A stretch of DNA of 64,000 bases from Prevotella sp. (GCA_003447235.1 DLZV01000041.1:21407-85406), one strand, 5' to 3'. Numbered from the stretch's first letter, positions 9,395 to 18,143 are shown. Numbers and translations are program-made. The notes: generated from the sequence alone by a model not told the origin.

Positions 9395-9448
9395 ATGAGA
9401 GACCTTATGAGGATGAGAGACCTTATGAGGATGAGAGACCTTATGAGG
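9395..9448. repeat. 18-bp unit in three perfect tandem copies, each with in-frame ATGs
   Basis: ATGAGAGACCTTATGAGG is repeated at 9395-9412, 9413-9430 and 9431-9448. The units are in frame with the next fimbrillin gene and encode Met-Arg-Asp-Leu-Met-Arg, so each copy offers two possible start codons ahead of the signal peptide. Confidence 0.95.
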
Positions 9449-10336
9449 AAGAGCCACCTTATTATATATATGGCGCTGACCGCCTTGGCACTGGCTTCGT
9501 GCGGCGAGGACACGCTGCCGACGGACGAGACTGCGACGGACAAGGGCGTTGAGATGAAGCTGCAGATGAGTCATCCCAGCACCAAGGCGCCCACCGCACC
9601 CTCCTACTTCGAAGCTGGCGACAAGGTAGGTCTCTTCGTGAGCGAGGACGGCAAGCCCCTGGAGGTGGGTGGCAACGTGGTGAACAACGAGGCGTTGACA
9701 TTCAACGGCAACGAGTGGACGGCTGCCAAAACTCTGTATTGGGACGAGGGCTTGTACAATGTCTATGCCTACCACCCATACATCGGCAGGGTGAGCAGCA
9801 TCGAGGACCAACCATTCAGCGTCAGCCTCGACCAAAGAACGGAAAAGACGGCAACGGCGCTCGGCGGCTACAAGGCGAGCGACCTGCTCTTTGCCACCAG
9901 CAAGGGCGTAAGGGCCTCGGACGAGCCTGTGCAACTCACGTTCAGACACATCATGAGCAAGATCACGATAAGACTCGTGAAGGGAGAGGACTTCGAGGGC
10001 GAAATGCCCAAAAACGCCACGGTATATGTGCACAACACCGTAACGGAGGCTACGATAGACCTCCAGGCGGGGGTGGCCACGCGCCATGCGAAGGCTCCGC
10101 GACAGACGATCACGGCACACCACGACGGCGACAACCTCTACTCTGCCATCGTTGTGCCGCAACGCATCGAAAACCGCATGCCGTTCATCGAGGTGATCAT
10201 GAACAACATGAGCTATCTGTACGAAAGCAAGTTTCTGTTTAAGCCCGGCATGGAGCATTTCGTCAACCTCATCATCCCCAACAACCCCAATAGCACAAAA
10301 ATAGAAATCGGCGGGGGAATCAAGAACTGGGAATAA
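9443..10336 (+). CDS. Fimbrillin-family lipoprotein
   Basis: 297 aa from the chosen ATG at 9443. That start gives a normal lipoprotein signal (MRKSHLIIYMALTALALASC, lipidated Cys 20). The frame stays open to 9350 through the 18-bp repeats, which would add a highly charged 31-residue extension, so earlier starts are possible but less likely. The mature part has the fimbrillin pattern: GDKVGLFVSEDG, LYWDEGLYNVYAYHPY, LTFRHIMSKITIRL and VVPQRIENRMPFIEVIM. It is the third fimbrillin-like module of the operon, and probably an exported fimbrial or cell-surface subunit. It is followed at 59 bp by a membrane-anchored protein. Confidence 0.75.
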   Translation: MRKSHLIIYMALTALALASCGEDTLPTDETATDKGVEMKLQMSHPSTKAPTAPSYFEAGDKVGLFVSEDGKPLEVGGNVVNNEALTFNGNEWTAAKTLYWDEGLYNVYAYHPYIGRVSSIEDQPFSVSLDQRTEKTATALGGYKASDLLFATSKGVRASDEPVQLTFRHIMSKITIRLVKGEDFEGEMPKNATVYVHNTVTEATIDLQAGVATRHAKAPRQTITAHHDGDNLYSAIVVPQRIENRMPFIEVIMNNMSYLYESKFLFKPGMEHFVNLIIPNNPNSTKIEIGGGIKNWE

Positions 10337-10395
10337 AAGACATTTCAGAGCGAACAAAAGATATAACATAGCGAACAAAAAGTGCTACCATTGCA

Positions 10396-11463
10396 ATGAA
10401 GAAAGCTATCTGCATATTATCAGTATTGGCCATCTTGCTCTGCGCTTGGCTCGTCCTGTTGTGGCTGCCTGCCCTCACCCACGAAGGGAAGCCACAGAGC
10501 GAGACGCGCTATGGTCTGAGCGAGGGTCTGCAACTGGTAAAACAGACGTTTGCAGGCAAGGAAAAGCGGTATGTCGTGGAGGACGGCGAAGGCAATGTGG
10601 TGTTTGACGTGCCCCTGCGCGGCTGCATCCTCGACACACGCTTCCGCGGCGGCAGGCTCCGCTTTCGCGAACAGCAATCAGGGCGTGAGGGCTACATAGA
10701 CCGCCAGGGCATCGTGACCCTTTTGCACGAGGGCAAGGCAAGCATTCCGGAGGAAGTGGCTACCGGAAGGACGACAAGGTTTGCCGCGTCGGCCATGGCT
10801 CCGGCCCAGCAGCTACAGAGCGAGGCCGCCGCTCCATCGCCTGGCGAAGGCGGGAAAAAACCGTCGGCAGCAGCGCGAAGAAACCAGTCTATAGCACAGG
10901 TGCCACTGAAGTCTATCGTGAAAGACAATCCTTTCTTCAAGGAGGCGTCGAAGATCATGCAAGGCAAGCTGACGGAGCAGGACGCCAAGCGGCGGCACAC
11001 CATACTCAACTACTGCGAGCATTTGCGCACGGCATATACGACAAAAGACATCGACTTCTTGCGGCAGGTCTTTAGCGACAAGGCGCTGATCATCGTGGGC
11101 AACGTGGTGAGGCAGACGTCGGCCGACGGCCGGTGTGTAGCGGACGCGCGAGTGAACTACGCCATCCGATCGAAGCAAGAATACATAGCGCGCCTCGCCA
11201 AGGTGTTTTCCACGAACAGCAAGGTAGATGTGAGGTTCTCCGACTTCCGCATCCTGCGCCACCCCACGATGGACGGCATCTATGGCGTCACGCTGCGGCA
11301 GCGGTATAGCAGCGACCGATACAGCGACGATGGCTACTTGTTTCTGCTGTGGGACTTCAGAGACAGATCGATGCCCGTGATCCATGTCCGAACGTGGCAA
11401 CCAGCCTCCTCGGTGGCAGATGGCTCAGAGATCATCAGCATACAGGACTTCAACCTGCAATGA
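10396..11463 (+). CDS. Membrane-anchored protein with C-terminal NTF2-like domain
   Basis: 355 aa. An N-terminal hydrophobic segment (about 5-27) is a membrane anchor or uncleaved signal. Residues 60-115 form a short beta-rich part ending YIDRQGIVTL. After a Pro/Ala/Ser-rich linker, the C-terminal 170 residues contain LRTAYTTKDIDFLRQVFSD and end with SDDGYLFLLWDFRDRSMPVIHVRTWQP, a pattern I know from a Bacteroidota family with an NTF2/SnoaL-like fold found beside surface-protein genes. No catalytic residues are evident. Its place inside the fimbrillin operon suggests a role in assembly or sensing at the envelope. Function unknown. Confidence 0.65.
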   Translation: MKKAICILSVLAILLCAWLVLLWLPALTHEGKPQSETRYGLSEGLQLVKQTFAGKEKRYVVEDGEGNVVFDVPLRGCILDTRFRGGRLRFREQQSGREGYIDRQGIVTLLHEGKASIPEEVATGRTTRFAASAMAPAQQLQSEAAAPSPGEGGKKPSAAARRNQSIAQVPLKSIVKDNPFFKEASKIMQGKLTEQDAKRRHTILNYCEHLRTAYTTKDIDFLRQVFSDKALIIVGNVVRQTSADGRCVADARVNYAIRSKQEYIARLAKVFSTNSKVDVRFSDFRILRHPTMDGIYGVTLRQRYSSDRYSDDGYLFLLWDFRDRSMPVIHVRTWQPASSVADGSEIISIQDFNLQ

Positions 11464-11618
11464 GCCATAGAGCCAATGGCGCCTCGCCTGCTCTCAGAAA
11501 GAATATCATCAGAAAGAGGCAGGAAGTATTGCGTAGGAAAGATATAAGAAGTATATCGACGGAAGATATAAGAAACATATCACAGGAAAGATGTAAGACA
11601 AAAGTGTTGACAATAGAC
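11464..11618. repeat. Intergenic region with degenerate repeats of about 26 bp
   Basis: A unit like GGAAAGATATAAGAAGTATATC recurs about three times between 11535 and 11600, with decay between copies. It lies just before the signal-peptide start of the next gene. No separate gene is seen. Confidence 0.6.
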
Positions 11619-12617
11619 ATGAAGACAACGACTACCCTTGGCAACGCCCGCCCTCTGCTGCTCGCCCTTTGCCTATGGCTGCTCTGCGGCGGTAGTGCGC
11701 ACTCGCAGGAGTTCACGGTGAGCAGCTTCCGCCTGCTGCCTAACGACGTGAGTGCCTTTGTCAATAGCGTGCGCGACCTCAACGACGAGGCGTGCGCCTT
11801 GGTGAAGGTAGAGGCACCGTCAGACTTTGCCTTCTCCACGCCCTTAGGCATCGTGAAGCGCAAGGACGAGGTGGGCGAGATATGGCTCTACCTGCCCCAG
11901 GGCACGAAGATGCTCACGCTGAAACATCCCGTATGGGGCGTGCTGCGCGACTATCAATTGGGCACAACGCTGGAGAGCCGCATGACCTACGAGCTGAAAG
12001 TGGACGTGCCAAGGCTTGCCCTGGCGGAACGCCACGACACCATCGTGCAGGTGAGAACCATCATCGACACCGTCACCGTGACTCAGTCCAGGCCCAAGGA
12101 GCCCTGGTCGGCCTATGCCCTGGCCACGATTGGCGCACACGACAACGGACCGTCCTATGGCGCGTTCTTCTCCCTGATGCGGCGCCATGGTTTCTTTGTG
12201 CACGCCAATACGCTTTTTGGCAGTATCGGCAAGACACGCGGCAGTTGCGCCAAGGACGGCAGCCTCGGCGAGGGCACGGAGCGACCCTACTATTCTGGCA
12301 AGACCGCAAAGAGCCACTTCACCATCACGGCGGGCGCCACACACCGCCTGACGAGTCAGCTGTGCCTCTTCGAGGGCGTAGGCTATGGGCGCAGCGCCGT
12401 GGCATGGCAGTTGGCGCAGAGCGAAGGAGGAGGATATGTGCTCAACGACGGACTGACGCACAAGGGCGTGGCGGGCGAGATCGGCGCGCTCGTGGCGTGG
12501 GGACGGCTCAGTGTGTCGGCCTCGGCCGTCACCATCGGCGGAACACAATGGCAAGGCCACCTGGGCATCGGAATCAAGTTATGGAGGACTAAGAAAATGA
12601 GAAAGAATGGGAAATAA
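11619..12617 (+). CDS. Secreted protein of the fimbrillin operon, PEGA-like N-terminal part
   Basis: 332 aa from ATG 11619, chosen because it begins a clear signal peptide (LLLALCLWLLCGGSAHSQ); the frame opens earlier at 11349 but that would overlap the previous gene by about 115 bp. Residues 30-130 (SDFAFSTPLGIVKRKDEVGEIWLYLPQGTKMLTLKHP) resemble the PEGA-like beta domains common in Bacteroidota surface proteins. The C-terminal 180 residues are Gly-rich with alternating strands (GFFVHANTLFGSIG, LFEGVGYGRSAVAWQL, HLGIGIKLW) and could form a small outer-membrane beta-barrel. It overlaps the next gene by 11 bp, which supports operon structure. Function unknown. Confidence 0.65.
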   Translation: MKTTTTLGNARPLLLALCLWLLCGGSAHSQEFTVSSFRLLPNDVSAFVNSVRDLNDEACALVKVEAPSDFAFSTPLGIVKRKDEVGEIWLYLPQGTKMLTLKHPVWGVLRDYQLGTTLESRMTYELKVDVPRLALAERHDTIVQVRTIIDTVTVTQSRPKEPWSAYALATIGAHDNGPSYGAFFSLMRRHGFFVHANTLFGSIGKTRGSCAKDGSLGEGTERPYYSGKTAKSHFTITAGATHRLTSQLCLFEGVGYGRSAVAWQLAQSEGGGYVLNDGLTHKGVAGEIGALVAWGRLSVSASAVTIGGTQWQGHLGIGIKLWRTKKMRKNGK

Positions 12618-14316
12618 CAAGCACCTACACACGACGGGCCACCCACACGCAGGCCATCGAGCTCACGGCCTGCTGGCACGCCCCAGGGTCTGCCGACTGG
12701 CCTGGAGGCTCTGTTGCGCAGCCGTGGCGGTTTGCCTTTTCTCCTGTGACAGCGACCAACCCGACTATCTGGAACCGCGCCTCACCACGCTGCCTGCCAC
12801 AGATCTCACACGGACGGAGGCCACGCTCCACGGATCGGCCACGGTGGCGGGCGAGACGGAGATGCCGCAGCTGTACTTCAGATATGGCGCGACAGAGGCC
12901 ATGGAGCAAACGGCCCCGGCAGTCTTCAACGACCAGACGATGGTGGCAGCACGCATCACAGGGCTCACCGCCGCCACCACCTACCACTATATGCTCGAGG
13001 GCACCAACGGCAGGACCACCGTGCGGGGCGACAGGATGAGCCTCACCACGCTGCCCAACGCCAAACCCTCGCTGGGCGAAGCGAGCATCGTCGGCCATGG
13101 TCCTATGAGCGTGATCGTAGGCTACAGGATCGCGGACGACGGTGGCGAGACGATCACGGAGACTGGCTGCCTGTATGCGCTGGCCTCCGCTGCCACCGAC
13201 CAGCAGAGAGTGGTGCTCAAGGACTACCGCAAAGACCAGGAACGGCAGACGCTGCTGCTGCCCGACCTGCGCCGCAACACCACCTACATGATATGGCCCT
13301 ACGCCACGAGCCGCATGGGCGAGACGGTGGGCGAGGCGATCACCTTCACCACGGGCGACGCCCTGCTGCTGGGCGATCCAGGCCAACTGCGATCGCTGAT
13401 GGGCAAGAACTTGTACGACTACTCCCACCTCTCCATAGCCGGGCCTCTGAATGGCGACGACTTGCGCTGCCTGAGAGAGATGATGGGGCGCGGACGCGAC
13501 AAGGTGGCGACTGCAGGCAGGCTCTCGGACATAGACCTGACGGACGCGACTATCGTGGCAGGCGGCGAACCCTATGACGACGCACGATATGCGGAGGACG
13601 ACGTGGTGGGGCAAGGCTTGTTTGCCGATTGCGCAAGCCTGTCGAAGATCGTCCTGCCGTCCCAGACCACAACCATCGAGAAGGACGCCTTTGCCCGATG
13701 TGCGGCACTTGAGCTGATCGACATTCCGGCCGCGGCTGCGTCGGTAATGCCCTCAAGTGGCTGTTCGGCCTTGCAGAGCCTCCGTGTCTCGGAAGCCAAC
13801 ACCCACTACGTCGGCAAGGACGGCGTGTTGCTCAACGCCGACGCCACACAAATCGTGTGGTTCCCGATGGGCAAGAAGGGCAGTTATGCGCTGCCTTCCT
13901 CCGTGACCTCGGTCGGCAGTTATGCCTTCAAGGAGTGTAGCATCGAGCGGTTCGTGTTTTCAGACCATGTGGCCAAGTTGGGCACGGGCGTCTTCATGAA
14001 CAGCAAGGTGAGGGACGTGACCATGCCGGAGGCTCTGCGACTGGTGCCCACGGCCACCTTCCAAGGCTGCGCGCAGCTCCAGGTGGTGCGCTTGGGCAGC
14101 AAGACGGAGCTGATCTCCGACTATGCCTTCACAGACTGTCCGCTGACCGATCTATATGTAGAGGCCCGGATGCCGCCTGTCTGCCAACCCACAGCTTTTG
14201 CCACCCTCGGGGCAGACGTCCTCGCCTCTTGCCGCGTGCACGTGCCCAAGGGACGGGCCAACATCTACAAGGCGAGCGAAGGCTGGAATTTGTTTAAGAA
14301 CATCATCACAGACTGA
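12607..14316 (+). CDS. Lipoprotein with FN3-like segments and BspA-type LRR
   Basis: 569 aa. A hydrophobic stretch ends in LFSC (Cys 47), a plausible lipobox, but the 46-residue leader is long for a lipoprotein; no later ATG precedes it. Residues about 60-250 hold two fibronectin-III-like segments (RTEATLHGSATV, AATTYHYMLEGTNGRTTVRG). Residues about 320-555 are LRR_5/BspA-like repeats (GLFADCASLSKIVLP, DYAFTDCPLTDLYVEARMP). BspA proteins bind fibronectin, fibrinogen or other bacteria. The 11-bp overlap with the previous gene and the 2-bp gap to the next suggest coupled translation. Confidence 0.75.
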   Translation: MGNNKHLHTTGHPHAGHRAHGLLARPRVCRLAWRLCCAAVAVCLFSCDSDQPDYLEPRLTTLPATDLTRTEATLHGSATVAGETEMPQLYFRYGATEAMEQTAPAVFNDQTMVAARITGLTAATTYHYMLEGTNGRTTVRGDRMSLTTLPNAKPSLGEASIVGHGPMSVIVGYRIADDGGETITETGCLYALASAATDQQRVVLKDYRKDQERQTLLLPDLRRNTTYMIWPYATSRMGETVGEAITFTTGDALLLGDPGQLRSLMGKNLYDYSHLSIAGPLNGDDLRCLREMMGRGRDKVATAGRLSDIDLTDATIVAGGEPYDDARYAEDDVVGQGLFADCASLSKIVLPSQTTTIEKDAFARCAALELIDIPAAAASVMPSSGCSALQSLRVSEANTHYVGKDGVLLNADATQIVWFPMGKKGSYALPSSVTSVGSYAFKECSIERFVFSDHVAKLGTGVFMNSKVRDVTMPEALRLVPTATFQGCAQLQVVRLGSKTELISDYAFTDCPLTDLYVEARMPPVCQPTAFATLGADVLASCRVHVPKGRANIYKASEGWNLFKNIITD

Positions 14317-14318
14317 TT

Positions 14319-14912
14319 ATGACAACACCGGAAATAGAAGAACTCAAACAACTCGTCAAGCAGAAATACGGGAAAACGCTCGCCACGACAACAGACTTCG
14401 AGGAGTTTTCCCTCTATCTGAAGAAAAAGGAAGACAAGAACGTTTCGTCCTCCACGTTGAAGCGCCTCTATGGCTATGTGAGCGACGAGCACAAGCCGAG
14501 ACTTACGACGCTCGACCCGCTGGCGCAATACATAGGACACGCGGACTACAAGGACTTCGTGTGCTGGCTGAAGAACAGCACGCTCTACAACTCGTCCTTC
14601 TTCATGGCGGACCAACTGACGAGCAGCCAACTGACTGCCGGCACGGAACTCGTGATAGGCTGGAGTCCCAACCGTATGCTCACGCTGCGCTATCTGGGCG
14701 AGAGTCTATACGAAGTGGTGACTACGGAAAACAGCAAACTGCTTTGTGGCGACCGCTTTGTGACGGGCTGCTTCATCAAGGGGCAACCGCTTCTGCTGCC
14801 CTATGTCGAACGCGACGGAGCGCGCACCATGCCGTTTGTGGCAGGACGCCACGGCGGGCTCACGGTGGTAAGGTTGAAGAAGCGCAGCGCCAAGGTGGAA
14901 GAAACGAAATAG
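14319..14912 (+). CDS. Small cytoplasmic protein with possible N-terminal DNA-binding domain
   Basis: 197 aa, no signal peptide. The N-terminal 85 residues (DFEEFSLYLKKKEDKNVSSSTLKRLYGYVSDEHKPR and LDPLAQYIGHADYKDF) match a pattern recurring in Bacteroidota proteins: a short helix-turn-helix-like block with STLKR[LW]xGY followed by a helix ending in GYxxxxxF. The C-terminal half is beta-rich (ELVIGWSPNRMLTLRYLGES) and may be an SH3-like or sensory fold. It sits 2 bp after the LRR lipoprotein and 82 bp before a Ser/Thr kinase, so it may regulate the surface operon or be a kinase substrate; both are inference. Confidence 0.6.
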   Translation: MTTPEIEELKQLVKQKYGKTLATTTDFEEFSLYLKKKEDKNVSSSTLKRLYGYVSDEHKPRLTTLDPLAQYIGHADYKDFVCWLKNSTLYNSSFFMADQLTSSQLTAGTELVIGWSPNRMLTLRYLGESLYEVVTTENSKLLCGDRFVTGCFIKGQPLLLPYVERDGARTMPFVAGRHGGLTVVRLKKRSAKVEETK

Positions 14913-14994
14913 AAACAAAGGGGATTCTGAGAGGATTCTGAGGGGGCTGCTTGTCGTGCCTGTCAAGACGAATCCGCCCATAGCCTTATAGCTT

Positions 14995-16002
14995 ATGCAA
15001 GACCATACTACACCCATCCATGGCACGATCGGCCCTTCGGACGACGGGCTCACGTCGGGGTTCACCGAGTCAATAGACCAAGAGCGGGCCGTGGACTCCA
15101 TGCCGGAGGAGAAAGGCTTTGGCAACATCCAGGAGTATTATGTCTCCAAGTCGGGCCCGACGCGTCTTTTCACCGCCACGCGGTATGGCAAGCGCTATGT
15201 GCTGAAATGCTTGAAGACGGACTACCTGCTCACCCCCGTATATCAACAGGCGATAGTGAAGGAGTTTGAGATCGGCCTGCTGCTAGAGCATCCCTATATC
15301 TGCCGCACGCTGGCCATGGAGCAGCTCGCCGGCATGGGCCGCACCATCGTGATGGAACAGGTGGACGGCGACACGCTGCAGACGCTCCTCTCGGAGAAGA
15401 GGCTCTCACCCGACCTTGCGCTCAGGATAGCCTCGCAAACGATGGACGCCCTGGACTATATGCACAGCAAGCAGATCACGCACCGCGACCTGAAGCCGTC
15501 CAACATCATGGTGACCCACAGGGGGAAGAACGTGAAGATCATAGACTTCGGACTTTCCGACAGCGACCTGTTTGGCGTACTGAAGATGCCGGCAGGCACC
15601 TACAGATACCTTGCGCCGGAGCAACTGCTGCAGGGGGCGGTCGCCGACCCCAAGGCCGACATCTACTCGCTCGGCATGGTGATGGAGGACATGGCGGAGG
15701 CTACGGGCAGCAAGCGGTTGCACAGGATGGCACGGATATGCACCGTGAAGGATGTCTCGCTGCGCCCCGAGAGCATAGAGGCGCTGCGCAGACGTCTGGC
15801 AGGAGGCAGACGCCTCAGGCGCATCGTTTCCTTCCTCGTCGCGCTCGTCATGGCCCTGGCCGCAATGGTGGCAGTCTCGCTCTTCGTGCGCAGCCACCAG
15901 GATGCAGAGGAAGCCGAAGGCAGGGAGCAGACAGACGACCACCAGGCGGCTCGCCAAGAAGACAACCAGGTCATCGACTACCATCTATGGGATAGACGAT
16001 AG
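14995..16002 (+). CDS. Membrane-anchored Ser/Thr protein kinase (Hanks type)
   Basis: 335 aa. Kinase core: K71 in YVLKCLK, HRDLKPSN (163-170) with catalytic D165, D184-F-G and APEQ (207-210). The glycine loop is degenerate (GPTRLFTATRYGK). One transmembrane helix (about 277-297) follows the catalytic domain, leaving about 38 acidic, polar residues beyond it, so this is a compact membrane kinase without PASTA repeats. It ends the operon of fimbrillin and LRR lipoproteins. By analogy with other bacterial Hanks kinases it phosphorylates a cytoplasmic partner; the small protein encoded just upstream is the obvious candidate, but that is inference. Confidence 0.85.
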   Translation: MQDHTTPIHGTIGPSDDGLTSGFTESIDQERAVDSMPEEKGFGNIQEYYVSKSGPTRLFTATRYGKRYVLKCLKTDYLLTPVYQQAIVKEFEIGLLLEHPYICRTLAMEQLAGMGRTIVMEQVDGDTLQTLLSEKRLSPDLALRIASQTMDALDYMHSKQITHRDLKPSNIMVTHRGKNVKIIDFGLSDSDLFGVLKMPAGTYRYLAPEQLLQGAVADPKADIYSLGMVMEDMAEATGSKRLHRMARICTVKDVSLRPESIEALRRRLAGGRRLRRIVSFLVALVMALAAMVAVSLFVRSHQDAEEAEGREQTDDHQAARQEDNQVIDYHLWDRR

Positions 16003-16008
16003 ACGATG

Positions 16009-16115
16009 ACCTGGAGAAGGGAGGCCCGAAGGAGGAAGGGCCAGGAGAAGGGAGGCTTGGAGAAGGAAGCCTGAAGGAGAAGACCTAAAGGAGAAGGAAG
16101 CACGAGGAGGGAAGT
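16009..16115. repeat. Purine-rich degenerate tandem repeat
   Basis: The tract after the kinase gene is almost all G and A on the plus strand, with recurring GGAGAAGGGAGGC-like units of about 14-17 bp. It lies between convergent genes. No stem followed by a T-run was seen in it. Confidence 0.7.
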
Positions 16116-16136
16116 ATGAGTGGGGAAAAGGCTTGC

Positions 16137-17069
16137 TCACTCCCCGTTCGTACACTCGCCCGTCTCGTAGCTCTTGGTCATGTCTTGCAGGATGGCTATC
16201 ATCTTCTGCCGAAGACTTTCCGGCTTCAACACCATCAGGTTGCGTCCGTGCCATAGCAGTTCCTGCAGAAAATCGCGGGTGGGGCGCACACGGAGCGTAT
16301 ACTCGCGGTAGAGGCCGTCGGCCGATTGGCCCACCTTCTGCTGGCTCTCGTGCAGCGGCACCTCTTCAAGGTAGTTGTACTCGGGATAGAACACGCGCAG
16401 GCGCACGTTCTCTATCGGCTCGTTCTCCATGCGCATGATGCCGAAGCAACCATCGTAGTAGTTGTCGGGCGTGAGCATCTGCTTCAGTTTGGGCGACAGA
16501 GGACGCTTTGTGCACTCCTCATACATCAAGGAGATGCGGTCGAGCGGCAGGCAGCGCACCTACTCTTTCTCGTTCACGCCGATGACGTACCAACGCTGCT
16601 TGAAGAACCTCACAAAAGCGGGCGTCAAGGCGACGGACGTCTCCACCCCGTAGGCCGTGGTGTAGTCAAACCTCAGCCGATATTGCTTGTCGATGGCTCT
16701 GAGGATGTCGTCGAGCAATTCTGAGTTGCGTGGCGCAGGTTCGAGCATCACCTTGGTGTGGTATTGCAGCATATCGCCCAGCGAGGCCAGCCGCAGGGAA
16801 CTGAGCAGCCACTCCGTGACATCGTCACACTTCACGCTGTCTTTCTTCAGATAGTAGCGATAGCCGCCGCTCCTGCCGCTACACTCCACCTTGATGCCAA
16901 ACATCTGCTCTATTTCGTCGCGATGGCGGTGAAACGTGCGCTTCTCCAGCGACTTGCCTTGAGCGTTGGCCGCAGCCTCCAGCCATGCGGCAGCTATCTC
17001 CTCATACGTCATGCGCCTGCGTTCGAGCTGGCCTATCAGCCAGGCGAAGAATCTCATTCGCTTGTCCAT
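16137..17069 (-). pseudogene. WYL-domain transcriptional regulator interrupted by an in-frame TAG
   Basis: One continuous frame of 311 codons is split by a single TAG at codon 170 (16560-16562); reading resumes in frame at GTG 16559 and runs to the stop at 16137. The first 169 residues hold an N-terminal helix-turn-helix (RTFHRHRDEIEQMFGI) and the start of the WYL domain (FFKQRWYVIGVNEKE). The next residues (VRCLPLDRISL) are exactly what a WYL domain carries after that point. The rest includes a C-terminal WCX-like region ending SLRQKMIAILQDM. WYL proteins (PafBC, BrxR, CapW types) are ligand-sensing regulators that often control phage-defence genes. It follows the UDG-like gene by 13 bp. Either a recent nonsense mutation, a sequence error or readthrough; the truncated product would lack most of the sensor domain. 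Confidence 0.85.
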
Positions 17070-17082
17070 ACCCTGTAGCCCA

Positions 17083-17709
17083 TTATTTCAAGAAGTTTGC
17101 TATCACCCGGTGCCAGTAGTCCCACGAGTAGCCCACCGAGGGATGGTTTACCGCCATCGCCCTCACCGTCCTGCCGCTTGCCAAGGAGTAGGCGCCCGTG
17201 GCTGTGCGACAGCCGTCCACGACGATGTCCTCCCCATCTGTCCAACGCTCGCCGGGCAGTTTGTCCCACAGGCGGTTGCCCCATACGATGAGGCATTCGG
17301 GCTGGTATTTTTCCATCACGTCGAAAAGGGCCTCGCCAGCCTGGCGGTATTGTGCGGCGGTGCCAGCCTCGCGCGGGCCGCCCATGGCCACTTGCAGATA
17401 ATTGTAGAACACCACCGACTGCCATATCCGCTGACTCTGCGCCTGATCGGTCTCGCAGCCCACGAGCGAACGCTCAAACTTCAGCAACGTCTGCATCCAC
17501 CTCTGCCGCTCCACGCCCCGGTCGAGATATTGCTCCACTACGCCGCTGGTAAACTCCATGCACTCCCGATGGCGCAGGCAGTTGCCGCAGTCGGCGCAGC
17601 CCTCGTCGCAGTAGTGGCTCTCGCCAAGCACCATGATGCGCTTGCCAAACAGTCCTCCGCCAGCGTATGACGCTCCGACGAAAGGACGAAAGAATACTCC
17701 GTCTTTCAT
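17083..17709 (-). CDS. Uracil-DNA-glycosylase-superfamily-like protein with Cys cluster
   Basis: 208 aa. The N-terminal RIMVLGESHYC and C-terminal VNHPSVGYSWDYW resemble the two conserved ends of UDG-superfamily proteins (active-site loop and HPS motif). Between them is a cysteine cluster (C-x3-C-x2-C-x2-C-x5-C around 49-65), suggesting an iron-sulfur or zinc site. The middle has PECLIVWGNRLWDKLPG. I know similar uncharacterised proteins of Bacteroidota but no tested function. It starts 3 bp after the zinc-ribbon gene and is followed at 13 bp by the WYL gene, so the three form an operon. DNA-base excision or nucleotide sensing is possible, not shown. Confidence 0.6.
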   Translation of the reverse strand: MKDGVFFRPFVGASYAGGGLFGKRIMVLGESHYCDEGCADCGNCLRHRECMEFTSGVVEQYLDRGVERQRWMQTLLKFERSLVGCETDQAQSQRIWQSVVFYNYLQVAMGGPREAGTAAQYRQAGEALFDVMEKYQPECLIVWGNRLWDKLPGERWTDGEDIVVDGCRTATGAYSLASGRTVRAMAVNHPSVGYSWDYWHRVIANFLK

Positions 17710-17712
17710 ATA

Positions 17713-17931
17713 TTATTGCTCTTCTGTGTTGTTTCGATACTCATCCTGGGTCTTCCAAATTTCCTTGTACATCCATCTCTGCCACCACGACCAGGCAGGA
17801 CGGGTGTGCCAACTGCCGCAGGCCGGACATTTCAGCGGCGCTGACAGGGCCGTGCATTGGTATTCGAAGTCCATGCCCACAAACTTGTGTCCACATTCGT
17901 TGCAGACAAATTTACTCCATCCTCTTAACAT
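17713..17931 (-). CDS. Small zinc-ribbon protein
   Basis: 72 aa from ATG 17931; the frame extends to 18024 but that part overlaps the promoter, whose -7 box lies 32-39 nt upstream of 17931. Cysteines are arranged as CNEC near the N-terminus and CPAC about 28 residues later, with an extra Cys between (FEYQCTALSAPLKCPACGSWHT), a four-Cys zinc ribbon. The C-terminal 30 residues are aromatic and basic (WSWWQRWMYKEIW). It is a clear paralogue of the zinc-ribbon protein at 22921-23139 (shared CGHxFxGxDxExxCTAxSAPxKCPxCGS). It heads an operon with the UDG-like and WYL genes. Partner unknown. Confidence 0.75.
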   Translation of the reverse strand: MLRGWSKFVCNECGHKFVGMDFEYQCTALSAPLKCPACGSWHTRPAWSWWQRWMYKEIWKTQDEYRNNTEEQ

Positions 17932-17962
17932 AGCTATTTCGTTTTTAGACCAATTGGCAAGA

Positions 17963-18009
17963 CAAAGGTATGGAAAAGTTTTTATCCCTGCAAGTCCATG
18001 ATGGTTCAC
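17963..18009 (-). promoter_or_regulatory. Shared-element promoter P1 of the zinc-ribbon/UDG/WYL operon (copy A)
   Basis: On the minus strand GTGAACCATCATGGACTTG followed by CA (18009 to 17989) precedes TACCTTTG (17970-17963) by 18 nt. The CTTG acts as the -33 box at a normal 20-nt spacing. Nearly the same element with the same spacing occurs at 20981-21027 and 33662-33708. Confidence 0.8.
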
Positions 18010-18062
18010 TGATGAAATCCTCACGCCGCCGGTCCCAGCCTTAGTCTGCCACAGTCGGTTTT

Positions 18063-18101
18063 TTGTTTACGTCGGCAAAGTTACTTATCAGCCATGCCAA
18101 A
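18063..18101 (-). promoter_or_regulatory. Upstream block with a second -7 box (copy A)
   Basis: The plus strand reads TTGTTTACGTCGGCAAAG, then TTACTTATCAGCCATGCCAAA. On the minus strand this contains TAACTTTG (18083-18076). The block is nearly identical to 21083-21121, at almost the same distance (54 versus 56 bp) from the shared element, so both operons may have a second, distal promoter. Confidence 0.6.
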
Positions 18102-18143
18102 ACGTGTCGCAGCTGAGAAGAAAAGTAAAAAAAGTGGGGAAAA

